From NCBI GenBank assembly GCA_016704325.1, contig JADJAG010000007.1, positions 124,001 through 188,000 of the forward strand: 64,000 nt of DNA, read 5' to 3'. The DNA comes from Chitinophagaceae bacterium. GTDB lineage: Bacteria; Bacteroidota; Bacteroidia; Chitinophagales; UBA10324. Both the position numbers and the translations under genes were made by a program. The notes under the pieces are model-generated. The model made no database searches. It saw only the letters and a program-made list of their open reading frames with translations, and had not been told where the DNA came from. Positions within the stretch are counted from its first letter, which is position 1. Every line of letters begins with the position of its first letter. Of the stretch, positions 1-7,364 are shown one piece after another.

Positions 1-34
1 AACTCGAAAAAAAACTTAAAGACAACGAAAAACC

Positions 35-1477
35 ATGAAGAAGGAATCTCAGAATGGCCACAGCTTTTTTCAGAATGTAGAACGTTACTTCGATAAAGCA
101 ACCAATTACCTCAGTTATGATCCGGGATTACTGGCCCAGATTAAAGCATGCAACAGCGTTTACCAGATGCGCTTCCCGGTTTTGGTAGAAGACAAAAAGA
201 CAGGGAATAAAAGCGTAGAGGTGATTGAAGCATACCGCGTGCAGCATTCGCAACACAAGGTGCCTTGTAAAGGAGGCATTCGTTTCAGTCCGGACGTAAA
301 CCAGGATGAAGTGATGGCACTTGCAGCACTCATGACGTATAAATGCGCCATTGTAGATGTTCCATTCGGCGGAGCGAAAGGCGGGATCCGGATTGATAAG
401 AAAAAATACAGCGACGATACCCTGGAACGTATTACCCGTCGCTATACCACGGAACTGATCAAGAAAAACTTCATCGGCCCAGGCATTGATGTGCCTGCTC
501 CTGATTATGGTACCGGCGAGCGGGAAATGTCGTGGATCGTAGATACGTACGTTGCTTTTCACCCGGGCGAGATAAATGCATACGGTTGCGTGACCGGAAA
601 ATCAATTCCAAATGGCGGTGTGCGCGGAAGGAGGGAAGCTACCGGGCGTGGTGTGTATTTCGGCATCCGGGAAGCCTGTAACATTGCCGAGGATATGAAA
701 AAAATTGGCCTGACAACAGGTATTGAAGGCAAACGAATTTCTGTACAGGGATTAGGCAATGTGGGATATTATTCGGCTAAGTTTTTTGTGGAAGCCGGTG
801 CCATTTTAGTCGCTGTGGCAGAAATTGATTGCGCACTGATGAATCCCAAAGGGATGGACCTGGAAGATATCATGAAGTGGAAAAGTGAAAAGGGAAGCCT
901 GCTTAATTATCCTAAGGCCAAGGTGGTGAAAAACCCCGGCGCTGCACTGGAGGTAGATTGTGATATCCTGATCCCTGCAGCTTTGGAAAGTGTTATTACA
1001 GAAGAAAATGCACCAAGAATAAAAGCTAAGATAATTGCTGAAGGAGCAAATGGTCCATGCACACCGGGTGGGGAAGATATTTTGTTGAAGAAAAATGTGC
1101 TCATCGTTCCTGATATGTTTCTCAACGCAGGAGGTGTAACTGTTTCCTACTTTGAGTGGTTGAAGAACCTGTCGCATGTACGCTTTGGCCGAATGGATAA
1201 GAGGTTTACAGAGAATACCAATAAGATATTTGTAGATCAGATTGAACGGGTAACCGGGCAGACACTGGAATCAGGCGCAAAATTGTTGCTTGAACAAGGC
1301 GCTGATGAAGAAGATCTCGTTAACAGCGGATTGGAAGACACCATGATCAACGCATATCAGCAGGTTCGGCACGTATGGAAAAAGCATTCCAAGATTAAGG
1401 ATATGCGTACGGCTGCTTTTGTTTTGGCGATTGACAAAGTGGCGTCGTCTTATACCACGCTTGGTATCTGGCCATAG
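35..1477 (+). CDS. Glu/Leu/Phe/Val-type glutamate dehydrogenase
   Basis: Oxidatively deaminates glutamate to 2-oxoglutarate (or the reverse) with NAD(P); cytosolic, linking amino-acid and central carbon metabolism. The 480-residue protein shows the family layout: a substrate-binding half with the lysine-bearing motifs KGGIRFSP (about 79-86) and PFGGAKGG (110-117, K115 expected catalytic), the PAPDYGTG loop (154-161), then a Rossmann half with GLGNVG (239-244). The ATG at 35 is the natural start and gives the usual N-terminus. A hairpin terminator follows the stop. The coenzyme preference cannot be settled by eye, so no gdhA/gudB symbol is given. The family assignment is very secure. Confidence 0.95.
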   Translation: MKKESQNGHSFFQNVERYFDKATNYLSYDPGLLAQIKACNSVYQMRFPVLVEDKKTGNKSVEVIEAYRVQHSQHKVPCKGGIRFSPDVNQDEVMALAALMTYKCAIVDVPFGGAKGGIRIDKKKYSDDTLERITRRYTTELIKKNFIGPGIDVPAPDYGTGEREMSWIVDTYVAFHPGEINAYGCVTGKSIPNGGVRGRREATGRGVYFGIREACNIAEDMKKIGLTTGIEGKRISVQGLGNVGYYSAKFFVEAGAILVAVAEIDCALMNPKGMDLEDIMKWKSEKGSLLNYPKAKVVKNPGAALEVDCDILIPAALESVITEENAPRIKAKIIAEGANGPCTPGGEDILLKKNVLIVPDMFLNAGGVTVSYFEWLKNLSHVRFGRMDKRFTENTNKIFVDQIERVTGQTLESGAKLLLEQGADEEDLVNSGLEDTMINAYQQVRHVWKKHSKIKDMRTAAFVLAIDKVASSYTTLGIWP

Positions 1478-1504
1478 GCAATTTCGAATTCATGTAATAA
1501 ACAT

Positions 1505-1536
1505 AGCCGCATTGATTTTTCGATGCGGCTTTTTTA
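1505..1536 (+). terminator. Rho-independent terminator of the glutamate dehydrogenase gene
   Basis: AGCCGCAT and ATGCGGCT form an 8-bp stem around a T-rich loop, followed by TTTTTT. It lies 28 bases after the dehydrogenase stop codon. Confidence 0.85.
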
Positions 1537-1552
1537 TTTGCCGGATGATATA

Positions 1553-1892
1553 GGGTGCATATCAAATAGGCGCGCAAGTACTGTTGATACATACGGTTAG
1601 ATGGAACTGTTCCTCACAAAGAGATAATGTATCAATTGATTTATTTGTCTCGCAAAGGTCGCAAAGCCCGCAAAGAAAAGTTATACAATCCAGCTCTGCG
1701 AGCGCTGCGAGCTTTGCATGCCATTGATTTGTTTGTCTCGAAAAGGTCGCAAAGCCCTCAAAGAAAAGCTATATAATCCAGCTCTGCGAGCGCTGCGTCA
1801 TTTGCGTGCCATTGATTTGTTTGTCTTGCAAAGGTCGCAAAGGTCGCAAAGAAAAGTTATACAATCCAGCTCTGCGAGCGCTGCGTGCTCAG
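1553..1892. repeat. Repeat element with three 88-bp tandem units
   Basis: Three direct units begin at 1638, 1726 and 1814 (period 88, only a few differences). Each contains a G-C-rich core of the type TCGCAAAGGTCGCAAAG and a conserved block around CCAGCTCTGCGAGCGCTGCG. The last unit runs up to the stop codon of the convergent desaturase gene. The left part, starting GGGTGCATATCAAAT at 1553, together with the first unit is also found inverted at 16735-16893, so this is an interspersed element and not just a local duplication. An open frame within it (1718-1900) is a by-product of the repeats. Confidence 0.8.
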
Positions 1893-2977
1893 GAAATTAA
1901 CTGCGGCTTCCCCAATCGCTGCAGGTGAATAATATGAGCCTTTAATGCTTTCAGCATCGTCGGATATTCAATATACTTCACATTAAACTGTGCGCAGGTT
2001 TCTTTTACCATTTCGCTGATCTTCGGATAATGGATGTGGCTGATTTTTGGAAAAAGATGATGTTCTACCTGGAAATTCAATCCGCCAAGCAACCAGGAAA
2101 TTAATTTATTCCTTGTCGCAAAATTGGCTGTAGTGGCAACCTGGTGCAATGCCCATTCCTGATCCACTTTATTGGTTGCAGGGTCCGCATTGGGAAACTC
2201 GGTTTCACTTACAATATGAGCCAGTTGAAAGACAATGGCCATAAACAAACCACAGACAAAATGTATAATCAGAAAACCAACCAGCATCTTGATCCAGCCT
2301 ACTGTTATTATCGGAACGATTAGGAATAATGAAACATAAAATATTTTAGATCCCCAGAAGATGATATGTTCTTTAAATGATAAGTTTGTTTTTATCATGC
2401 CATCAGTAATTCTACCCGTAAAATATTTGTCGAAGTCCTGGTAAAATACCCAGGAGATATAGGTAGCACCATATAAAACAAACCAATAGAAATGCTGAAA
2501 ACGGTGAATCCAATACAAAGGTTGATTATCATGAAGTCGCATGAGTGGCCCCACTTCAATGTCCGAATCCAGTCCTTCAATATTGGTGTAGGTATGGTGT
2601 GAAATATTATGTTTCAGTTTCCAGAAGTAAGAACTTCCTCCGAAAAAATTTAATGAATGTACGGAGATGTTATTCACCCATTTATACCTGGAAAAACTGT
2701 GATGACCGCCTTCATGCATGATGTTGAATCCAACAAGTGCCATGCTGAGACCTAATAAGATGCACAATAGCAAGGAGATCAATATACCCGGCGTAAAAAA
2801 TACCAGTATCACATATAAGGCCAACGTAACGATAGCCTGCAAAATGCCCTTCAGGTATACCTTGCTATTGCCGGTTGGCCGTAGCTGATTACTGTCGAAA
2901 TAGGCATCTACTTTTTCTTTTAAAGTCTTGAAAAAAGGACTGGGGTTATTGTTAAAGGTGACTTTGGGTATCGACAT
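1889..2977 (-). CDS. Membrane fatty-acid desaturase (acyl-lipid/acyl-CoA type)
   Basis: An integral membrane di-iron desaturase that puts a double bond into fatty-acyl chains, probably for membrane fluidity. The three histidine boxes are all present: HEGGHH (88-93), HNISHH (123-128) and QVEHH (303-307). They lie among hydrophobic segments at about 45-85, 165-180 and 205-255. The QVEHH third box groups it with linoleoyl-CoA/DesA3-like enzymes, many of which act as front-end desaturases. The frame is open upstream to a TTG at 3028, but the ATG at 2977 gives the usual N-terminus and a 362-residue length typical for the family. Regiospecificity cannot be told from the sequence. Confidence 0.92.
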   Translation of the reverse strand: MSIPKVTFNNNPSPFFKTLKEKVDAYFDSNQLRPTGNSKVYLKGILQAIVTLALYVILVFFTPGILISLLLCILLGLSMALVGFNIMHEGGHHSFSRYKWVNNISVHSLNFFGGSSYFWKLKHNISHHTYTNIEGLDSDIEVGPLMRLHDNQPLYWIHRFQHFYWFVLYGATYISWVFYQDFDKYFTGRITDGMIKTNLSFKEHIIFWGSKIFYVSLFLIVPIITVGWIKMLVGFLIIHFVCGLFMAIVFQLAHIVSETEFPNADPATNKVDQEWALHQVATTANFATRNKLISWLLGGLNFQVEHHLFPKISHIHYPKISEMVKETCAQFNVKYIEYPTMLKALKAHIIHLQRLGKPQLIS

Positions 2978-3349
2978 AATCCGGTTAAGTGATTTTTCTG
3001 TTACTGATGTAAGCTTAGCGCAATGCAAACCTTTTTTCGTATCAGGTAAATTAAATGATAGCTGATTGAGCTGAGAGCAAACTCAAGGGAAACAATCAGA
3101 AAAAGATTCGCGCGAAAGCCTGGCTCAGAAGGGCAGTAGCTGAATTAACAGGGGTGCAAGGTAATTGTTTTATGATGAGGTAATACAATACATTGGACGA
3201 TGTTAGCTAAATGTGATTGCAAAGAATGCCGGGAGTCAGGGGGAGGAAAATTATTCCTTCTCATTTTAGGAAAAAGCAGCCTCATTGCTTGTAAACACCA
3301 TAAAATCAATAGGTTATAAAAACCTTTCTGCATTTTAGGCTAAATTTTG
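2978..3349. other. Intergenic region between divergent genes
   Basis: About 370 bases between the desaturase start and the promoter of the small gene at 3391. Short frames on the minus strand (for example 3145-3333) have no recognisable protein signature. It presumably holds the desaturase promoter, but I see no clear -33/-7 pair. Confidence 0.4.
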
Positions 3350-3357
3350 TACCTTGC
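3350..3357 (+). promoter_or_regulatory. Putative Bacteroidota -7 box (TACCTTGC)
   Basis: TACCTTGC lies 33 bases before the ATG at 3391 and resembles the Bacteroidota -7 consensus TAnnTTTG. A weak TTTC about 21 bases upstream could serve as the -33 element. Confidence 0.35.
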
Positions 3358-3390
3358 GGGCTATAATTTTTCTAATTAAACAAAATCATA

Positions 3391-3603
3391 ATGGGAAACT
3401 TTGGACGTCCGGCCACCAGACCGGCTAAAATGATGGATGGATTTTATATTGAAGTAGCCAATAAAGGCTCTAAGATCAAAGGGGTAAAAATCAGGACTGA
3501 AACAAGAGAAGCTATGGAAAATTCAGCCCGTGAGTATTCCAAGAACAAGGAAGTAACCATTTTGGGAGAATACAAGAACGAAGCCTGGGTAAACGGCAAA
3601 TAA
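3391..3603 (+). CDS. Small conserved hypothetical protein (70 aa)
   Basis: A 70-residue soluble, basic protein with no signal peptide or membrane segment. I do not recognise a named domain. It begins MGNFGRPATRPAKMMDGFY and contains the phrase GSKIKGVKIRTET, which reads like a compact beta-rich fold. Its status as a real gene is supported by a promoter-like box upstream, an ATG start and a strong terminator immediately after the stop, so it is transcribed as a single-gene unit. Function unknown. Confidence 0.7.
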   Translation: MGNFGRPATRPAKMMDGFYIEVANKGSKIKGVKIRTETREAMENSAREYSKNKEVTILGEYKNEAWVNGK

Positions 3604-3611
3604 CGAACCAT

Positions 3612-3642
3612 GGGGCAGCACTTTTAACTGCCCCGTTTTTTT
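3612..3642 (+). terminator. Rho-independent terminator of the 70-aa gene
   Basis: GGGGCAG and CTGCCCC form a 7-bp stem with a 9-base loop, followed by G and seven Ts. It starts 8 bases after the stop at 3603. Confidence 0.88.
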
Positions 3643-3726
3643 TCCTGTCTCATCAATTGTGTTGATGGAACGCAATTGCCTGCACTCAATTTGTATTTCA
3701 AGCCTCCTGTTGGAGTGCGGGTAAGG

Positions 3727-4544
3727 GGTGTATGACAAATTGCACTTAATGCTGTAGCGTTTACCTTGGCGCCTAGCTTTTTTAGCGCCAAGACGCGAAG
3801 TCGCGAAGAAAATCACAAAGGATCAAGATGCTGCGTTTTTTTGGCGTCTTGGCGTCTTCGCGCTTGTATTATTTTATCGCTGAGAAATGCAATCCTCCTG
3901 TTGGAGTGCGGGTAAGGGGTGTATGACAAATTGCACTTAATGCTGTAGCGTTTACCTTAGCGCCTTGCTTTTTTAGCGCCAAGACGCGAAGTCGCGAAGA
4001 AAATCACAAAGGATCACTATGCTACGTTTTTTTGGCGTCTTAGCGTCTTCGCGCTTGTATTATTTTATCGCTGAGAAATGCAATCCTCCTGTTGGAGTGC
4101 GGGTAAGGGGTGTATGACAAATTGCACTTAATGCTGTAGCGTTTACCTTAGCGCCTTGCTTTTTTAGCGCCAAGACGCGAAGTCGCGAAGAAAATCACAA
4201 AGGATCACTATGCTACGTTTTTTTGGCGTCTTAGCGTCTTCGCGCTTGTATTTACCTTAACGCCTAGCTTTTTTAGCGCCAAGACGCGAAGTCGCGAAGA
4301 AAATCACAAAGGATCAATGTGCTGCGTTTTTTTTGCGTCTTGGCGTCTTCGCGCTTGTATTATTTTATCGCTGACAAATTACACTTAATGCTGTAGCGTT
4401 TACCTTAGCGCCTAGCTTTTTTAGCGCCAAGACGCGAAGTCGCGAAGAAAATCACAAAGGATCAATATGCTACGTTTTTTTGGCGTCTTGGCGTCTTCGC
4501 GCTTGTATTATTTTATCGCTGAGAAATGCAATTTGTTATACACC
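3727..4544. mobile_element. MITE-like element with internally amplified 191-bp tandem units
   Basis: The outer ends are an 18-bp inverted repeat, GGTGTATGACAAATTGCA at 3727-3744 against GGTGTATAACAAATTGCA (complement of 4527-4544), 17 of 18 identical. Ten bases just outside each end also match in direct orientation: GCGGGTAAGG at 3717-3726 and GCTGGTAAGG at 4545-4554, like a decayed target duplication. Inside, units repeat with period 191 (left ends at about 3703, 3894 and 4085), followed by two shortened units (from about 4251 and 4370). Each unit contains an imperfect palindrome built from GCGCCAAGACGCGAAG and its near complement. No transposase is encoded. Confidence 0.7.
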
Positions 4545-4619
4545 GCTGGTAAGGCAACATCAGTTATTGCTGCCTTTTCTCCTGTTGCAATTTAAATGGC
4601 TCGCTTATCCGGCAGTCCC

Positions 4620-4627
4620 TATTTTTG
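4620..4627 (+). promoter_or_regulatory. Putative Bacteroidota -7 box (TATTTTTG)
   Basis: TATTTTTG is an exact TAnnTTTG match 49 bases before the flavoprotein ATG. No convincing TTTG lies at the expected -33 distance. Confidence 0.35.
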
Positions 4628-4675
4628 TGCCTTCGTAGAAAGGTCGTTAATATTGAACATCCCGCTTAATTTTCC

Positions 4676-5905
4676 ATGAAGCAAAAAAGGTTATTGGTAA
4701 TAGGAGGAGGAGCTGCGGGTTTCTTTTGCGCGGTAAATGCTGCCAGGCTAAATCCTGGCTTGTCGGTGATTATAGCCGAAAGAACAGGGCAGGTATTGCA
4801 AAAAGTAAAAGTAAGCGGTGGTGGAAGATGTAATGTAACCCATGCCTGTTTCGACATTCAGGAGATGTCAGCTTGTTATCCACGAGGGGAAAGGTTTTTA
4901 CGTAAGGCATTTCATCAGTTTTTTGTTAGCGACACCATTGAATGGTTTCAGGAACGGGGAGTACTATTAAAAGTAGAGGAAGATGGCAGGATGTTTCCGG
5001 AAGCAAACACTTCACAGGCCGTTATTGATTGCCTGCAACAGGAAGCACAGGCATATGGTGTTAAACTGGAATTGCATGCTACTGTCGGGAAGATTGAACC
5101 ACTGGAAGCGGGTTTCAAAATAAATTTCAGTAAAGGCCAATCAATGCTTACTGATTTTGTAGTGATAGCCTGCGGCGGATTTTCTAAGCTATCGCAATTC
5201 GAGTGGCTCAGTAATTTGCAATTAAAAGTAGAAGAACCGGTACCATCCTTATTCACCTTCAACTTTCCTGCCCATTCCTTAAATCAACTGATGGGGATTG
5301 CTGCGCCGGAAAGCAGCGTGAAAATTTCCGGTACAAAGTTATCATCGGATGGACCGGTACTTATTACACATTGGGGATTAAGTGGTCCTGCAGTGCTCAG
5401 GCTTTCTGCATTTGCTGCAAGAGAACTTGCTCAACGCGGCTACCGGTTTTCTGTCGTGGTGAATTGGTGCAGCATTTACAATGAGCAATCTATTGCAGAA
5501 AAAATACGCAATGAGCGAAATGCATCACCTTCCCGGAAGGTCATCAATGGAAATTTCACAGGGCTGGCATCGCGGCTATGGGAGCATTTGTTAGCAGTTT
5601 CCGGCATTGACCACAGCAAGCGTTGGGCCGATCTCACAGTGAGCATGATGAATACGTTGTCAAAAAAATGTTGTGCATACGAAATGAATGCTTTGGGGAA
5701 GACTACTTTCAAAGATGAGTTTGTGAGTGCAGGTGGAATTTCTCTATCTGAAATCGATCACAATACCATGATGAGTAAAAAGTATCCAGGCTTGTATTTC
5801 GCAGGCGAAGTAATGGATGTAGATGGTATTACAGGCGGATACAATTTTCAGCATGCCTGGACATCCGGTTATATTGCTGCAAGCCATATCTGCAAAAGTC
5901 AATAG
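4676..5905 (+). CDS. HI0933/YhiN-family FAD-dependent flavoprotein
   Basis: A 409-residue flavoprotein of the HI0933/YhiN family (NAD(P)/FAD-dependent oxidoreductases without an established physiological substrate). The N-terminal dinucleotide-binding motif GGGAAG is at 10-15, the family signature SGGGRCN at 47-53, and the C-terminal FAD-contacting segment with LYFAGEVMDVDGITGGYN at about 372-389. Full-length for the family, starting at the ATG at 4676. Its last ~100 bases recur in diverged form at 15410-15505, on the far side of the toxin island, so the island's left boundary lies at the end of this gene. Confidence 0.9.
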   Translation: MKQKRLLVIGGGAAGFFCAVNAARLNPGLSVIIAERTGQVLQKVKVSGGGRCNVTHACFDIQEMSACYPRGERFLRKAFHQFFVSDTIEWFQERGVLLKVEEDGRMFPEANTSQAVIDCLQQEAQAYGVKLELHATVGKIEPLEAGFKINFSKGQSMLTDFVVIACGGFSKLSQFEWLSNLQLKVEEPVPSLFTFNFPAHSLNQLMGIAAPESSVKISGTKLSSDGPVLITHWGLSGPAVLRLSAFAARELAQRGYRFSVVVNWCSIYNEQSIAEKIRNERNASPSRKVINGNFTGLASRLWEHLLAVSGIDHSKRWADLTVSMMNTLSKKCCAYEMNALGKTTFKDEFVSAGGISLSEIDHNTMMSKKYPGLYFAGEVMDVDGITGGYNFQHAWTSGYIAASHICKSQ

Positions 5906-6272
5906 CAATTGATTGCATCAACTCATTTACTTCAGCCTCTGATTGATGTTTCCATCAACCGGCGTTAGAAATGGCCGGTGAAAACACCGGCCACAGGCTC
6001 AATCAAACTACGATTACATTGCCTTTCCGCATGCGACGCTAATTTTTACACTTGCGGCCTTTAAAAATGCTGCCTGAAGAAAAAACAACTGCAACGTACA
6101 GGAACGTAAGGTATATAGCGGCTTACGTTTCTTAATCCTTTTCCTACTGCTTATTGTACTATAATATTTGCTGACTTATACATATTGTTATGCGCCATTC
6201 TAAAACGACAGAAAACAAACGATTTGACTTGGAAATTTTGTAAATTTAAACAGAATTAAGAACTGAAAAAAT
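5906..6272. other. Left margin of the accessory island, with hairpins
   Basis: The first bases share a 32-bp exact match with the right island edge (5891-5922 against 15471-15502). Two hairpins follow the flavoprotein: TTGATG/CATCAA at 5944-5959, and a perfect 9-bp stem TGGCCGGTG/CACCGGCCA with an AAAA loop at 5972-5993. Neither has a T-run. A TACACTTGC box and a 22-codon frame from 6066 may be the cut-off start of a lost gene. Confidence 0.5.
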
Positions 6273-6494
6273 ATGTTCAACACAATTGAAATAGACAGAA
6301 TTAACCTCACAATAATGGGGGTAAAATTCTCGGACTTCGAAACTTTAGAAAGCACAGCAAATGCTTTGGGAAGTAATATGTTTGAAGGTTTTAAACCAAC
6401 ACCAAAAGGAATCGAAATTATCAGAGACTATGTAACAGGGAAAATATCACTAACTGAACTTGTGGCATTCGCCAAACAAAAAGCCTATGTCTAA
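6273..6494 (+). CDS. VbhA-like antitoxin of a Fic toxin system
   Basis: A 73-residue protein whose C-terminal half (about 40-73; key phrase PTPKGIEIIRDYVTGKISL) resembles the antitoxin VbhA domain: a short helical protein that blocks Fic AMP-transferases by occupying their ATP site with an inhibitory helix. The assignment rests on this similarity and on context: its stop overlaps by 8 bases the start of a frame that reads as the N-terminus of a Fic protein. That overlap is the usual translational coupling of such pairs. The toxin is cut after 35 codons, so this antitoxin is now an orphan. The residue pattern of the inhibitory helix is not certain by eye. Confidence 0.6.
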   Translation: MFNTIEIDRINLTIMGVKFSDFETLESTANALGSNMFEGFKPTPKGIEIIRDYVTGKISLTELVAFAKQKAYV

Positions 6495-6594
6495 TTCCTA
6501 CAAATATATAGACCCTGACTACACCTACACTAACCCAAATACAGGACTATTACGGAATTTACAAGACATTACTGACCCCGATAAGCCTGGTTAG
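6487..6594 (+). pseudogene. Truncated Fic-family toxin gene (N-terminal 35 codons)
   Basis: The ATG at 6487 overlaps the antitoxin stop. The frame reads a Fic-protein N-terminus, with the typical phrases KYIDPDYTYT and TGLLRNL followed by DITDPDK, and stops at TAG (6592-6594). The Fic core with the HPFxxGNGR catalytic loop is absent from the following sequence, so the gene is a remnant that cannot encode an active AMP-transferase. Sequence homologous to the lost part is not seen elsewhere in the window. Confidence 0.7.
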
Positions 6595-6676
6595 CATCGC
6601 GTAATTGTTACAATTCTTTATACCCAGTTTCCTCTTTTAGTAAATCTCATAAAATCATAACTTCGCTTTCGAAACA

Positions 6677-6919
6677 ATGCTCAATATGGAAACTCCAACC
6701 AAATTTACTAACCTTCAGCAAGAGTTACTCAAACTCTATTCAAAGAATGTGAGTGATGATGATTTGATAGCCATCAAGGATCTGCTGGGAAAATATTTTG
6801 CTCAGAAGACTATTGAATCCGCGAATAGTGTTTGGCGAAAAAATCATTGGGGTGAGCAGGAAGATCAGCAGTTCTTGAATGAACATATGCGAACACCCTA
6901 TAAGAAACCTAAAGTATGA
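6677..6919 (+). CDS. Putative antitoxin paired with a PIN-domain toxin
   Basis: An 80-residue, highly charged, probably helical protein. It begins at ATG 6677 (a second ATG at 6686 is possible) and its TGA overlaps the ATG of the next frame in an ATGA junction. That next frame is a broken PIN-domain toxin of the COG1569 type, and small genes of this kind placed immediately upstream act as their antitoxins. The sequence KTIESANSVWRKNHWGEQED is typical of the antitoxin-like partners I associate with that family. It appears intact while the toxin is not, so it may persist only as a relic or by cross-acting on a toxin elsewhere. Confidence 0.6.
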   Translation: MLNMETPTKFTNLQQELLKLYSKNVSDDDLIAIKDLLGKYFAQKTIESANSVWRKNHWGEQEDQQFLNEHMRTPYKKPKV

Positions 6920-7319
6920 AAGTAATCCTTGATACTAATATTCTGTTCGTCAGTTTATCAGAGCATTCTTCCCACCATATAATTTTTAAGTCGCTCATTC
7001 AGGGTAAGTACACCCTACTTCTGTCGAATGATATTCTTGAAGAATATCTTTAAATTGTTGCCCTCAAGATGGATTCTGAAACATCAGAAAACCTGAGCGA
7101 AACTTTGACCCATCTCGCATCTTAGAAAAAATTGAGGTGTATTACAAGTGGATGCTCATTACTACTGATGTTGACGACAATAAATTTGAAGATGCCGCTA
7201 TTGCAGGTAATGCTGACTATCTTGTTACGGAGGACAAAGATTTTAATGAGGTAAAAAGTATTAGCTTCCCGAAGGTGCAGGTAATATCTTTGAAAGAATT
7301 TAAAGTGCTTATTATTTGA
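6916..7319 (+). pseudogene. Broken PIN-domain toxin (COG1569-type RNase)
   Basis: The frame from ATG 6916 reads MKVILDTNILFVSL, the PIN N-terminus with its first acidic residue (D6), but meets TAA at 7051-7053 after 45 codons. The C-terminal half continues in another frame (about 7095-7319) with DDNKFEDAAIAGNADYLVTE, the family's second acidic cluster. At least one nonsense change and one frameshift therefore separate the halves. In intact form this would be a Mg-dependent endoribonuclease of about 135 residues. A shorter fragment of a homologous gene lies at 15340-15409. Confidence 0.8.
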
Positions 7320-7364
7320 AAAAAAGATATTAAACCGGACTTATTGACCAAATGAGGAATCCGG

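Noticed and set aside
1718..1900. Open frame within the 88-bp tandem repeats
   Set aside because: Its sequence is simply the repeat translated three times, with no start context or homology; it ends within the convergent desaturase gene.
3727..4544. CRISPR array
   Set aside because: Units are 191 bp with no alternation of short repeats and unique spacers; the non-repeated parts are themselves repeated. TIR-bounded tandem duplication explains it better.
5972..5993. Rho-independent terminator after the flavoprotein gene
   Set aside because: The stem is perfect but no T-run follows on either strand; it is noted as a hairpin only.
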